From: an uncultured Pseudomonas sp.
Lineage (GTDB): Bacteria > Pseudomonadota > Gammaproteobacteria > Pseudomonadales > Pseudomonadaceae
Direction: 5' to 3'
Assembly (NCBI RefSeq): GCF_943846705.1
Contig: NZ_OX044366.1
Coordinates: forward strand, 62,001-126,000
DNA: 64,000 bases
Each line of letters opens with the position of its first letter. Within the stretch, counting starts at the first letter, position 1. The position numbers and the translations under genes are program-made. Of this stretch, positions 26,316-35,779 are shown piece by piece. The notes beneath the pieces were generated by a model. The model did no database searches. It was not told the origin of the DNA and saw nothing but the letters and a program-made list of their open reading frames with translations.

Positions 26316-28867
26316 AACGCCCCCTGTTTGCCATCAAAGCCTGCGGTGTAACTAAAGAAGCGAGCGCTGAGTTGCTCGGACAGCTGCTCGCTGGCTGTTT
26401 TAATTTGCTGCAGCAGGTCGAGCAAAGCACTGTTGCCACAATAGAGATCTCGGTCGGGGTCGAGTGCCTGCAGAGCATGCTGCACCGGCAACAACAGCGT
26501 TTCCCCCGCGCTGTCATAGCGCTGAGCAAGTTTATTGAGATTCTTGTTCAAGCCGTCTAGCTGGAACAGTAACGAGCGCGGATTGCCCTGATCGAGTAAC
26601 AACAGATCCAACACGGGCAGCCATTCGGCTTGTGCCCGATAGCGAGAGCGGTAAGTGACGATGCTGTCGGACAGTTCCAGCAACCAATCCAAGTCGCTTT
26701 CTTCAGGCATTTGCAGGGCCTGGATAATGGCTTGAGCTTGAAACTGCAAGCGCTCCAAACGCCGCCCGATGGACATAAAGCTCCAGCCCAAATCGCGCGT
26801 CATACCGTCGAGGGCGAAACCGGACAGGCCCATCAACGTGGCGGTGGCCTCATCCAAGCGGTGCATGCTTTCAGCCTGAGACAAGGGCGTGTCATCTTCC
26901 ACATGGTGATTCAGCATATGGTTGAGCGCACGCCAGTTGTCAGCGGATAGCCGTTCCCGCAGCTGCCCCGCACTAAAGTACAAACTCTGCTGCTGCCTAG
27001 CCAAACCAGGTGTGCGCGGCGACACCACCCCCAACAACAATGCAGCCTCAATTTGCTCATCGGTGAGTGGCACAGGCTCGTTTTGACTGGCCTCGACCTC
27101 ATCTGCCGCGCCCTCAACCTGCTCTTCCCTGAATGTTGGCTGGATTAAGTAACTCCAGTAACACAGAGCTTTCACGGCATCCCACTCTTCGCCCCGTTCC
27201 TGCGGCGTGAACAACTGGTTGAGTGCTAGACGCGTCAGACGGGCAACGTTGTCGCAGCGCTCGGTATTGCGCCCCAGCCAAAGCAGATTCTCCGCCAGTC
27301 GACTGGACAGGTGAGCGTTATCGCGGATCAGGTCTTTGCCACGTGTGGTTCTGCTGATTTGCCGCGGCGCCGTATGGGCACTACGGCCCAGCACCCAGGT
27401 GTCTTTACTGCCCCCACCACGCTGCATGGAGATGATTCGGGAGTCGACACCCGTTGCGACCCGAGTCAGGCCACCAGGCATTACACAATAGCCATTTGGC
27501 GTGGCACACGCATAAACACGCAGACCAATTGCACTGGAAGCGAGCCCTTGTGGAGCGGAGGCGCTCCAGATTGGTGCATGGGATAAGCGCACCAGCTCCT
27601 GCGCGACATAATTGCGCGGGGTAGCGCGCATCTTGGCGATCAGTTTGTCACGGGCGAGGCCCTGTACATCCTTGCCGAAAACGGAGCGCTGTCGCAGTTG
27701 AGCGAAACTCGGTTTGATCACCAGTTGATCGAACTTGTCCAGCACCTCTTCTAACGCAGCCGGCTCGCCACACCACCAAGTGGCTACCGAAGGCATAAGC
27801 AACTCTTCACCGAGCAGTCGCTGGCACAGGCCGGGTAGAAAACCGAGCAATGCACCCGACTCGAGCAAATTGGAACCCAGACTGTTGGCAATCAGCACAT
27901 TCCCCTGCCGTGCTGCCTCCGTCAGGCCCGCCACCCCAAGCGCTGACTCTGTGAGCAGTTCTAAGGGGTCACAAAAATCATCATCGACCCGGCGCATGAT
28001 CACGTGCACCCGCTGCAGTCCAGACAAGGTTTTCAAGCAAACAATGCCGTCCCGCACAGTGAGATCGCTACCCTCCACTAACGGAAAGCCCAGGTGGCGC
28101 GCCAAATAGGCTTGCTCATAATAGGTTTCGTTGTAGGGGCCGGGCGTTAGCAGCACGACCAAAGGGGCCTCACTGGCGCGCAAGGACGCGCCGCTGCGCT
28201 CGGCACACTGCCGGCCCCAATGCACCATGCTGTTGCGCATGCTGGAGAAAAAGTCACCGAGGTCCTGCACTTTGAGTTCGCGCATTAAATCCGGATAGCT
28301 GCGCGAGAGAACACTGCGGTTCTCCAGAGCATACCCTGCACCGGAAGGCGCTTGAGTCCGGTCAGCCACAACCCACCACTTGCCATCGGGCGCGCGGGCC
28401 AAGTCTGCGGCATAAAAGTGCAAGGCCACCTGATCGGGATGCTTGATGCCGTGGGCAGGACGCAGAAAGCCTGCATTGCCGTGCACCAATGCGGCCGGCA
28501 ACAGCCCTTCTTTTAACAGGCGTTGGTCGCCATAAACATCGCCCAAAATCTGGTTGAGTAAACCGGCGCGCTGGATAACAGCCGCTTCGATTCCGGCCCA
28601 CTCGTCATCGGGCAAAATCAGTGGGAGCAGGTTCAGGTCCCATGGCCGCTGTATACCCTTGGTATCGGTATAGACGTTATAGGTCACACCGTTTTCACGA
28701 ATCTGCTGGGTGACGGCATCGAGCCGTTGATTCATGCTCAGCGCCGACTCTTGCGCAAGGCTGCCGAGCATACCGCGCCAGTGAGCTCGGGGCTGGTGCT
28801 GGCTATCCAGCAGTTCATCATAGCTGCCAGAGGCTACTCGGTAGTCAGCTAGAAACTTGTCTAACAT
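26312..28867 (-). CDS. Circularly permuted ATP-grasp/alpha-E fusion
   Basis: A single 851-residue chain that joins the two activities carried by separate genes at 22197 and 23623. The N-terminal part (about 1-480) is ATP-grasp, with GAGYALENRSVLSRSYPDLM, VIKPSF and MQRGGGSKDTWVLG corresponding to the conserved blocks of the single-domain paralogue. The C-terminal part (about 515-835) is alpha-E, beginning SRLAENLLWLGRNTERCDN. The fusion supports a physical partnership of ligase and alpha-E protein. It is the middle gene of the minus-strand operon; the gap to the upstream 29063 gene is 195 bases. Confidence 0.92.
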   Translation of the reverse strand: MLDKFLADYRVASGSYDELLDSQHQPRAHWRGMLGSLAQESALSMNQRLDAVTQQIRENGVTYNVYTDTKGIQRPWDLNLLPLILPDDEWAGIEAAVIQRAGLLNQILGDVYGDQRLLKEGLLPAALVHGNAGFLRPAHGIKHPDQVALHFYAADLARAPDGKWWVVADRTQAPSGAGYALENRSVLSRSYPDLMRELKVQDLGDFFSSMRNSMVHWGRQCAERSGASLRASEAPLVVLLTPGPYNETYYEQAYLARHLGFPLVEGSDLTVRDGIVCLKTLSGLQRVHVIMRRVDDDFCDPLELLTESALGVAGLTEAARQGNVLIANSLGSNLLESGALLGFLPGLCQRLLGEELLMPSVATWWCGEPAALEEVLDKFDQLVIKPSFAQLRQRSVFGKDVQGLARDKLIAKMRATPRNYVAQELVRLSHAPIWSASAPQGLASSAIGLRVYACATPNGYCVMPGGLTRVATGVDSRIISMQRGGGSKDTWVLGRSAHTAPRQISRTTRGKDLIRDNAHLSSRLAENLLWLGRNTERCDNVARLTRLALNQLFTPQERGEEWDAVKALCYWSYLIQPTFREEQVEGAADEVEASQNEPVPLTDEQIEAALLLGVVSPRTPGLARQQQSLYFSAGQLRERLSADNWRALNHMLNHHVEDDTPLSQAESMHRLDEATATLMGLSGFALDGMTRDLGWSFMSIGRRLERLQFQAQAIIQALQMPEESDLDWLLELSDSIVTYRSRYRAQAEWLPVLDLLLLDQGNPRSLLFQLDGLNKNLNKLAQRYDSAGETLLLPVQHALQALDPDRDLYCGNSALLDLLQQIKTASEQLSEQLSARFFSYTAGFDGKQGAL

Positions 28868-29062
28868 AGGTTAAATTCTTGTCTTCGCGAGTGATGCGGC
28901 AGTGCGCAGAGCCGCACCCGGCAGATGCCATTGGCGGATTTGGAACCTGCGCACCATCGCACAAGCTAGGGTGAAGCAAAACAAAACAGCCGCAGCGGCT
29001 CTATTGCCCCTAGGTCACTGAGCACACGTGGCTGACTTCAACGGCAGCGCTTGAACCGGTGT

Positions 29063-32000
29063 CTAGAAAGGCATCCAGCGCAAATCAAGGGTCAGCGGGA
29101 AGTTGGGATTCAGTGCCTCTTCAAATATGCGCATCGGCCCCGGTGTATGGCCGTGAGACCAGAAACGAGCAAACCGCCGCGCCTCTGCAGCATTGGCATT
29201 GACCGGTGAGCTTTCCTCGCTGCGACCACCTGGATGCACCACATGATAAGTGCAACCGCCGATCGCCCGACCACTCCAGTTATCGACCAGATCAAAGGTC
29301 AGCGGCGCCTGCACTTTAATGGTCGGGTGCAACGCCGACCATGGACTCCAAGCGCGGAAGCGAATGCCCGCAACATATTCGCCCGGCACGCCGGTTGGGT
29401 GTAACGGCACGCGACGACCGTTACAGGCGATTTCATGACGCCCATCGGTAAGCCCGCGCACTCGCAGTTGTAAACGCTCAACCGAAGAATCGACATAACG
29501 CGCAGTACCGCCAGCACTCATTTCTTCACCCAGCACATGCCAAGGCTCGATAGCTTGGCGTATTTCCATCTCAACCCCGGCATAGACCACAGTGCCAAAA
29601 CGTGGGAAACGGAACTCGATGAAAGGGTCAAACCAGCGCTCTTCGAAGGCATAACCATGGGCGCGCAGGTCTTGCACCACATCACGGATATCTTGAGTAA
29701 TAAAGTGCGGCAGCATCCAGCGGTCATGCAGCGCAGTGCCCCAGTTGACCAGCTTGGCTTGATACGGCTCGCGCCAGAAACGCGCAACCAAGGCACGTAA
29801 CAAGAGCATTTGCAGCAGGCTCATGCGCGCATGCGGCGGCATCTCAAAAGCACGAAACTCAACAAGCCCCAAACGCCCTGTAGGGCCGTCAGGGGAATAC
29901 AACTTGTCGATAGAAAATTCGCTACGGTGGGTGTTGCCGGTCAGGTCCACCAGCAAGTTACGCAACAACCGGTCCACCATCCAAGGCTTATCACCCGGTT
30001 GCATGGTTGGCAGGATTTGCTCCATCTGCTGGAAAGCAATCGCCAGCTCATACAGGTTGTCATCCCGAGCTTCATCAACTCGTGGCGCCTGGCTGGTAGG
30101 GCCGATAAAGGTGCCAGAGAACAGGTAGGACAAGGCCGGATGGTTCTGCCAGTAGGTGATTAAGCTTTTCAGCAAATCGGGGCGACGCAACATCGGGCTG
30201 TCTTCAGCCGTCGCAGCGCCGAGGGTGGCATGGTTACCACCGCCAGTACCGGTGTGCCGGCCATCGAGCATGAATTTCTCGGTGCCCAGACGAGTCAGGC
30301 GCGCTTCCTCATAAAGAGTAGAAACGTTGTAGACCAGTTCGTCCCAACTTGCGGCGGGGTGAATGTTGACCTCAATCACACCGGGGTCTGGGGTTACGCT
30401 GAGCAACTTGATCCGCGGATCACGTGGCGGCTGGTAGCCTTCCAAACGAATTTTCAGTCGCAGCTTACTGGCGGCATGCTCAACAGCTGTGACCAGCGCT
30501 AGATAATCTTCGATGCGCTGCAAAGGCGGCATAAACACATGCAAACGGCCATCACGCACCTCGACACACAGGGCGGTATGGATAACATCCTTGGGGGCCT
30601 GCTTTTTAGCCGCGTTTTCGGCGCTTTTCTTCCGCGTCACGGTGATGTTTTTGCTGGTACCACTTGGCGCTGCAAGCGTGCTGGCCAGTGGCGAACGCGG
30701 CGCAAAGGGGTCAACCTCAACCTCGACAGGCCGCTCCTCGGGCATAACCCACGGCAGACTGTTCAGCGGTAAACGCAGGCCCAGCGGTGAGTCACCTTCA
30801 GTTAAATACAGGTGCTCACGCTTGAGTGGCCACGCTGATGTGCGCCAGGCAGTGCCCAAAGCAATTTTAGGGTCAGTGGCTTGCGCTGCCAGCGGGATGA
30901 CATAGCCCGCCACCGCACCCAAGCCTTTACCGAGCAAGCGCGCCAGGCGTTGGCGCTCTTCTGCTGCGGCCAGATCGAGCTTGAGTGGGTCGAGGTTGTT
31001 AGGTAACTGGTCCTCGCGCTGCGCCTGCAGCACGACATCTTCATAGGCGGCAATGGCCGAGCCTTCAGGCAAGCTCAGATTACGCAGCAGCTGCTGAGTG
31101 AATGCTTTGGCCTGCTCATCGGTGTAACCGTCTTTGCCGTCGTCGGCTGAAAACAAGGTTTCATCCAGCCACATCGGCAGACCGTCTACACGCCAGTAGA
31201 TGTTCAACGACCAGCGCGGCAACGGCTCACCCGGGTACCACTTGCCTTGACCGTAATGCAGCATACCGCCAGGGGCGAAGTGATTTTTCAGGCGATGGGT
31301 CAACTGCCCTGCCAGCTCGCGCTTTTCCTTACCGTGGGCTTCCGTGTTCCATTGCGCGCCGTCCATATCATCAATCGAGACAAAGGTCGGCTCGCCACCT
31401 TGAGTCAGGCGTACATCCTGCTGCTTTAAATCGCGATCAACCTGATGGCCAAGTTGCTCGATCAGCTGCCAGTCTTCTTCGCTGTATGGCTTGCTCACCC
31501 GCGGATCTTCATGGATGCGGGTGATGGTCATCTTGTGAGCAAAGGTGACTTCGGCTTTGTCGGACAGACCGCTTATGGGGGCTGCCGATGAGGGCATGGC
31601 GGTGCACGCAAGAGGAATATGCCCTTCGCTGGCCAGCATGCCTGAGGTCGGGTCGAGGCCAATCCAGCCAGCGCCAGGAATGAACACCTCAGTCCAGGCG
31701 TGCAGATCGGTGAAATCTTGCTCAGTTCCGCTAGGGCCATCGAGCGCCTCTTGGTCGGCCCGGAGCTGGATCAAATAGCCAGAGACAAAACGCGCCGCCA
31801 AGCCAAACTCGCGCAGTATCTGCACCAGTAGCCACGCGGTGTCGCGGCATGAGCCGGAGCGCTTTTCCAGGGTTTCCTCGGGTGTTTGTACACCGGGCTC
31901 CATGCGCAAGGTGTAGGCGATATCACCCTGCAGGCGTTGATTCACCGCAACCAGGAAATCGTTGACGGGCAGCGGCTTTTTCAACAGTTCAGCCCGCGAC

Positions 32001-32398
32001 TCCTTCAGCCATTGCTTAACCAATGGACCCACTTCGCCCGCTTTCAGGTACGCCGCCAGCTCGTGATTCAGTTGCGCCGGGTAGCTGAAGGGAAACTGCT
32101 CAGCGTATTTTTCGACAAAAAAATCAAACGGGTTGATCACCGTCATATCGGCGATTAAGTCGACAGTGAACTCTAAAACGTCAGTTTTTTCCGGAAAGAC
32201 AAAACGGCCAATGTAGTTGCCATAGGGGTCTTGCTGCCAGTTAATGAAGTGCTTTTCTGGCGTGACGTTCAAAGAGTAAGAGAGGATCGGCGTGCGCGCA
32301 TGGGGAGCCGGACGCAGGCGTACTTCGTGAGGTGACAGCCCCACGCGGCGATCATAGTGGTACGTGGTCTTGTGATGCAGGGCGACGCGAATAGCCAT
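29063..32398 (-). CDS. Transglutaminase-DUF2126 fusion protein
   Basis: Large protein of 1111 residues. The N-terminal part (about 1-290) is a transglutaminase-like module with complete triad C184 (SGSCRDTAWL), H233 (DLHAWTEV) and D249 (GLDPTS). The remaining 800 residues match the DUF2126 region, which has been linked to the amidoligase/glutamine-synthetase-like superfamily (HATLGAATAEDSPMLRRPDL, then LLRALVARFW). It starts the minus-strand operon. Mycobacteria have a similar gene set of similar sizes (Rv2566-Rv2569c, from memory). The start at 32398 (MAIRVALHH) is preferred over the frame start at 32428. Product and substrate are unknown. Confidence 0.9.
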   Translation of the reverse strand: MAIRVALHHKTTYHYDRRVGLSPHEVRLRPAPHARTPILSYSLNVTPEKHFINWQQDPYGNYIGRFVFPEKTDVLEFTVDLIADMTVINPFDFFVEKYAEQFPFSYPAQLNHELAAYLKAGEVGPLVKQWLKESRAELLKKPLPVNDFLVAVNQRLQGDIAYTLRMEPGVQTPEETLEKRSGSCRDTAWLLVQILREFGLAARFVSGYLIQLRADQEALDGPSGTEQDFTDLHAWTEVFIPGAGWIGLDPTSGMLASEGHIPLACTAMPSSAAPISGLSDKAEVTFAHKMTITRIHEDPRVSKPYSEEDWQLIEQLGHQVDRDLKQQDVRLTQGGEPTFVSIDDMDGAQWNTEAHGKEKRELAGQLTHRLKNHFAPGGMLHYGQGKWYPGEPLPRWSLNIYWRVDGLPMWLDETLFSADDGKDGYTDEQAKAFTQQLLRNLSLPEGSAIAAYEDVVLQAQREDQLPNNLDPLKLDLAAAEERQRLARLLGKGLGAVAGYVIPLAAQATDPKIALGTAWRTSAWPLKREHLYLTEGDSPLGLRLPLNSLPWVMPEERPVEVEVDPFAPRSPLASTLAAPSGTSKNITVTRKKSAENAAKKQAPKDVIHTALCVEVRDGRLHVFMPPLQRIEDYLALVTAVEHAASKLRLKIRLEGYQPPRDPRIKLLSVTPDPGVIEVNIHPAASWDELVYNVSTLYEEARLTRLGTEKFMLDGRHTGTGGGNHATLGAATAEDSPMLRRPDLLKSLITYWQNHPALSYLFSGTFIGPTSQAPRVDEARDDNLYELAIAFQQMEQILPTMQPGDKPWMVDRLLRNLLVDLTGNTHRSEFSIDKLYSPDGPTGRLGLVEFRAFEMPPHARMSLLQMLLLRALVARFWREPYQAKLVNWGTALHDRWMLPHFITQDIRDVVQDLRAHGYAFEERWFDPFIEFRFPRFGTVVYAGVEMEIRQAIEPWHVLGEEMSAGGTARYVDSSVERLQLRVRGLTDGRHEIACNGRRVPLHPTGVPGEYVAGIRFRAWSPWSALHPTIKVQAPLTFDLVDNWSGRAIGGCTYHVVHPGGRSEESSPVNANAAEARRFARFWSHGHTPGPMRIFEEALNPNFPLTLDLRWMPF

Positions 32399-32860
32399 AG
32401 AAAACACCTTTGATTTAAAGGATTGCACTTCGGCGGGATCGGCCCTGCCATATCACAATGCTTTGTTAAAGAAACAAAGCAGGTTTCATGCCTTCACGCG
32501 CAGGTCAGCTCGAGAAAACTACTCGGGTGATTTAGACCGCAGCGCAGTGAGTAACAAGTTATAGACCGCATGCCCATTGTGCATACGAAAGATGAACGCC
32601 CCGCAATGGCGCGATTGAAGAGTTGTTACTAGCGGGCTCAGGCCAGTATACCCACGGCAGTGTTCTGATCACACCATGCTGTCATGTCGATATGAGCAGC
32701 AAGGCGTCAGCAACTCCGCCAAAAAACCGCGCCCATCAAAGCAACCAATAAATGCCAACAAGCCACATAGTAAAAGGTCGGCATTTAGCCGAGCTTTTAC
32801 TATGTGGCTTGTTGGGAAGAGATCGACCTGCGGGTCTATCTCTTCGTTACAGCGGCGGTA
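32399..32860. other. Gap with operon promoter region and hairpins
   Basis: This 462-base stretch has no convincing gene. Its left part should contain the promoter of the minus-strand transglutaminase operon (not pinned down). Its right part holds a 22-bp perfect inverted repeat (32755-32815) and a smaller hairpin (32817-32844) just beyond the 3' end of the SDR gene. Confidence 0.5.
32755..32815. repeat. 22-bp perfect inverted repeat with inner stem
   Basis: Arms 32755-32776 and 32794-32815 (starting ccaacaagccacatag) are perfectly complementary. The loop itself folds as tcggc/gccga around attta. A second hairpin (aagagat/atctctt with gacc/ggtc) follows at 32817-32844. No T run follows on the SDR-coding strand. 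It may be a mobile-element remnant or a structured transcript end. Confidence 0.75.
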
Positions 32861-33772
32861 TCAGAGGGCGAACTTCTGCAGGTTGGCCATCATCTCTTTC
32901 ATCGCTTCGATATTGTCTTTCGGATGGGCGGCACCCTCGAAATCGCAAATCTGCGCGAAGTTGGCTGCCACATCTTCCGGGCTGTAACCAGCACGCGGGT
33001 CGAAACCGGCACCCAGGCTGCGCTCCCAGCGCACTTTGCCCATCCAGCCGCCGCCGACTTCGAACAAACCGGAGGTTTCTTCGCAGGCATTACTGGCCAG
33101 GTACACCACCAACGGGCTTACCAGCTCTGGCTTAAGCTGCTCGAACACCTGCGGCGGAATCAGCCCTTCGGTCATGCGCGTGCCGCCGGTTGGGGCGATG
33201 GCATTGACCAGGATATTGTTCTTGCGGCCTTCGATGGCCAGGGTACGGGTCAGGCCATACAAGCCAAGCTTGGCCATGCCATAGTTGGACTGGCCGAAGT
33301 TGCCATAGATGCCTGAAGTGGACGCGGTGAAGATGATGCGCCCGTAGCCCTGCTCGCGCATATGCGGCCAGGCGGCGCGGGTAACCTTATAAGCACCCTC
33401 GACGTGAACCTTGTAGACCAGGTCCCAGTCGGCGTCGTCCATCTTGTGGAAGGTTTTGTCACGCAGGATGCCGGCGTTATTGACCACCACATCGATGCGG
33501 CCGTAGGTGTCCAACGCGCACTGCACAATCTTCTCACCGTCGGTCACCGAATCATGGTTGGCCACCGCCGTACCGCCAGCCGCGCGAATTTCCTCAACCA
33601 CTTTGTCCGCCGCCGAGGCGTTAGCGCCTTCGCCATGGGTGCTGCCGCCGAGATCGTTAACCACCACTTTGGCGCCGTGTTTGGCGAACAGCAGTGCATG
33701 GGCGCGACCCAGGCCGCCACCTGCGCCGGTGACGATTACAACCTGGTCTTGAAAACGGATGGCGTCGCTCAT
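32861..33772 (-). CDS. SDR oxidoreductase, hydroxyacyl-CoA dehydrogenase-like
   Basis: Short-chain dehydrogenase of 303 residues. The NAD(P) site is TGAGGGLGRAHAL near residue 16, NNAG is present, and the catalytic pair is near Y163/K167 (SNYGMAKLG). The conserved NDLGGSTHGEG and the C-terminal extension (about 245-303) are typical of the (3R)-hydroxyacyl-CoA dehydrogenase module of peroxisomal multifunctional enzyme 2 and its bacterial relatives, so a role in acyl-CoA metabolism is likely. The gene is separated from the alpha/beta hydrolase by about 190 bases on the same strand. Confidence 0.9.
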   Translation of the reverse strand: MSDAIRFQDQVVIVTGAGGGLGRAHALLFAKHGAKVVVNDLGGSTHGEGANASAADKVVEEIRAAGGTAVANHDSVTDGEKIVQCALDTYGRIDVVVNNAGILRDKTFHKMDDADWDLVYKVHVEGAYKVTRAAWPHMREQGYGRIIFTASTSGIYGNFGQSNYGMAKLGLYGLTRTLAIEGRKNNILVNAIAPTGGTRMTEGLIPPQVFEQLKPELVSPLVVYLASNACEETSGLFEVGGGWMGKVRWERSLGAGFDPRAGYSPEDVAANFAQICDFEGAAHPKDNIEAMKEMMANLQKFAL

Positions 33773-33961
33773 GCAGCATTCCTCAGCAGATTAACAATGC
33801 CTCGAGTGTCCAGCAGGCGCGCTCTGGTCACAATAGATACGACCCGCGCTGAATAGTGCGCAATAAAGCAGCGGGATAATCACCATTGGCCTTGCTTGCA
33901 CGTAAACAACAGCAGCGGCCACCGCCACAGCGCCGTGGCTTGGGCACCACGCGTCGCTTGC

Positions 33962-34852
33962 TTACTGCGGCTCCAGGGCCTCGCGAAAGGCCAGGTAATG
34001 CTGCAAAACCTGCTCTGGTGCCTCGGTCTGGGGGTAGTGACCAATGCCTGCAAGCAGCACTGTGTCGGCATCGGCGATTAACTCACGATAGCGCGCCACC
34101 ATATGCGCACCGGAGATCGGGTCGACTGCGCCATCAATCACCCGTAGCGGCACCCCGGCTTTTTGCATCGCCGCCACCCAACGCTCGCGCTGCACACGGC
34201 GCTCTGGCATATAGCGAATCAGCCGATGCATCACGCCAGGCCCATTGTTTTCGGCGATCAGGCTCCAGAAGTCGTCCAACTCACTGGCGCTCGGCTGGGT
34301 GTGCGGGCCGAACACTTTGGCGAAACTGGCGGCCAGCTTGTTACGGCTGAACAAACTGCCAACCAGCGGACCAATGGGGCTGAGCAGCAGCTTCTGCACC
34401 AGCACCGGACGATGGGTTTCCGGGAACAAACCGCCATTGAGAAACACACAGCTGGCCAGTTTCAAGCGCTGCTCATGGTGCCGCGCCAGCAACTCTTGAG
34501 CCACGCTGTCGCCATAGTCATGGGCCAGCACGTGCACCGCCCCCCTGATGTGCAAATGCTCCAGCAGTGCCTGCTGCAGATCCGCCTGCTCCAGTAGGCT
34601 GTAGGCATGCCCGCGCGGTTTGGCCGAGTCACCAAAACCGAGCATGTCGCAGGCAATCACCCGGTAACGCGCCGCCAGCGGTGCCCACAGGTAATGCCAA
34701 TCCCAGCTGGCGGTGGGGAAACCATGGATCAACAGCAGCGGTTCGGCGTGCTCGTCGCCCGCCACCCAGTAGCGCATGGCATGCCCTTGAAAGCTGAAAC
34801 CCAGCCCCTGGGCGCGCCAATCTGCCAGTGGAATACCAGGCAAGGCACTCAT
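33962..34852 (-). CDS. Alpha/beta hydrolase with aspartate nucleophile
   Basis: Hydrolase of 296 residues. The nucleophile elbow is AHDYGDS, so aspartate rather than serine is the likely nucleophile, as in epoxide hydrolases and dehalogenases. The oxyanion segment HGFPTASWDW and the late histidine GIGHYPQTEAPE complete the site. Its start overlaps the stop of the class II aldolase gene by 4 bases, so both are in one operon. The substrate is unknown. Confidence 0.87.
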   Translation of the reverse strand: MSALPGIPLADWRAQGLGFSFQGHAMRYWVAGDEHAEPLLLIHGFPTASWDWHYLWAPLAARYRVIACDMLGFGDSAKPRGHAYSLLEQADLQQALLEHLHIRGAVHVLAHDYGDSVAQELLARHHEQRLKLASCVFLNGGLFPETHRPVLVQKLLLSPIGPLVGSLFSRNKLAASFAKVFGPHTQPSASELDDFWSLIAENNGPGVMHRLIRYMPERRVQRERWVAAMQKAGVPLRVIDGAVDPISGAHMVARYRELIADADTVLLAGIGHYPQTEAPEQVLQHYLAFREALEPQ

Positions 34853-35631
34853 TCGGCGTACCCCGGCATCTGCTGATCAAGTTTGCGCAGCAATGCCGGC
34901 CAGGCCAGCGAGCCGCCCATGCCTTGCGCGGTTTTCATCACCCCCGCGATCATCGCCTGAGCGCCGTCGAGAATCTGCTGCGGAATATGGATCAGCTCAG
35001 CACCGCCGCTCTGGGCCATGACTTGAATCTCGCAGGCGCGTTGCAAGGTGAACAGCATCAGGAAGGTATCGGCGATGCTGTTGCCCGCAGTGAGCAGGCC
35101 GTGGTTGGGCAGGATCATAAAGTTCTTGTCGCCGAGGTCGGCCTGCAGGCGGGCCTTTTCTTCATGATGCAGCGCCACGCCTTCATAGCCGTGATAGGCC
35201 AGGCTAGACAAGACAAACAGCGACTGCTGCGACAACGGCAGCAAACCCTGCTTTTGCGCCGAGACGGCAATCCCCGCGGCGGTATGGATGTGCGCCACGC
35301 AGGCCACCTCGTGACGCACCTCGTGCACCGCGCTGTGGATGGTGTAACCGGCTGGGTTGATGTTGTAAGGGCTGTCCATCAGCTTGCTGCCGGCGAGATC
35401 GATCTTCACTAGGCTGGACGCGCTGATTTCATGGAACATCAGGCCGAAGGGGTTGATCAGAAACTCTTCGCAGCCGGGAATCTTCGCCGAAATATGGGTG
35501 AAGATCAGGTCATCCCAGCCGTGCATGGCAATCAATCGGTAACAAGCCGCCAGGTCGACGCGGGTCTGCCACTCGGCGGCAGAGACTTGATCCTTGAGGC
35601 TAACAACAGGCAAAGCGTGGGCGGCGGTCAT
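34849..35631 (-). CDS. Class II aldolase/adducin family protein
   Basis: Metal-dependent aldolase-like protein of 260 residues. The zinc-binding histidines appear in VAHIHT (about residue 110) and LPNHGL (about 180), and FTHISAKIPG near residue 43 is the conserved substrate-side motif. Many bacterial members act on small hydroxy-carbonyl substrates, but some lack aldolase activity. It is translationally coupled to the alpha/beta hydrolase gene. The ATG at 35631 was chosen because it lies in front of the conserved fold; the 35667 frame start would add 12 residues. Confidence 0.87.
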   Translation of the reverse strand: MTAAHALPVVSLKDQVSAAEWQTRVDLAACYRLIAMHGWDDLIFTHISAKIPGCEEFLINPFGLMFHEISASSLVKIDLAGSKLMDSPYNINPAGYTIHSAVHEVRHEVACVAHIHTAAGIAVSAQKQGLLPLSQQSLFVLSSLAYHGYEGVALHHEEKARLQADLGDKNFMILPNHGLLTAGNSIADTFLMLFTLQRACEIQVMAQSGGAELIHIPQQILDGAQAMIAGVMKTAQGMGGSLAWPALLRKLDQQMPGYAE

Positions 35632-35747
35632 GACGGATTCCTCGGCAGTTCTTATTAGACATGCCAAGGAGTCTAGCGAGCGCCCCGGTAAAGATGAGTC
35701 GCTCTAGCGGCCAGCGTGCTGACCTTACGGGTCATATTCAGCGAGGC

Positions 35748-35775
35748 GCGGCCCACGCAGCGCTGCGTGGGCCGC
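35748..35775. repeat. 28-bp perfect palindrome after the flavodoxin gene
   Basis: The half gcggcccacgcagc is followed at once by its exact complement. It starts 4 bases beyond the 3' end of the minus-strand flavodoxin gene and could act as its transcript end, although no U tract follows. Confidence 0.7.
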
Positions 35776-35779
35776 CGAA

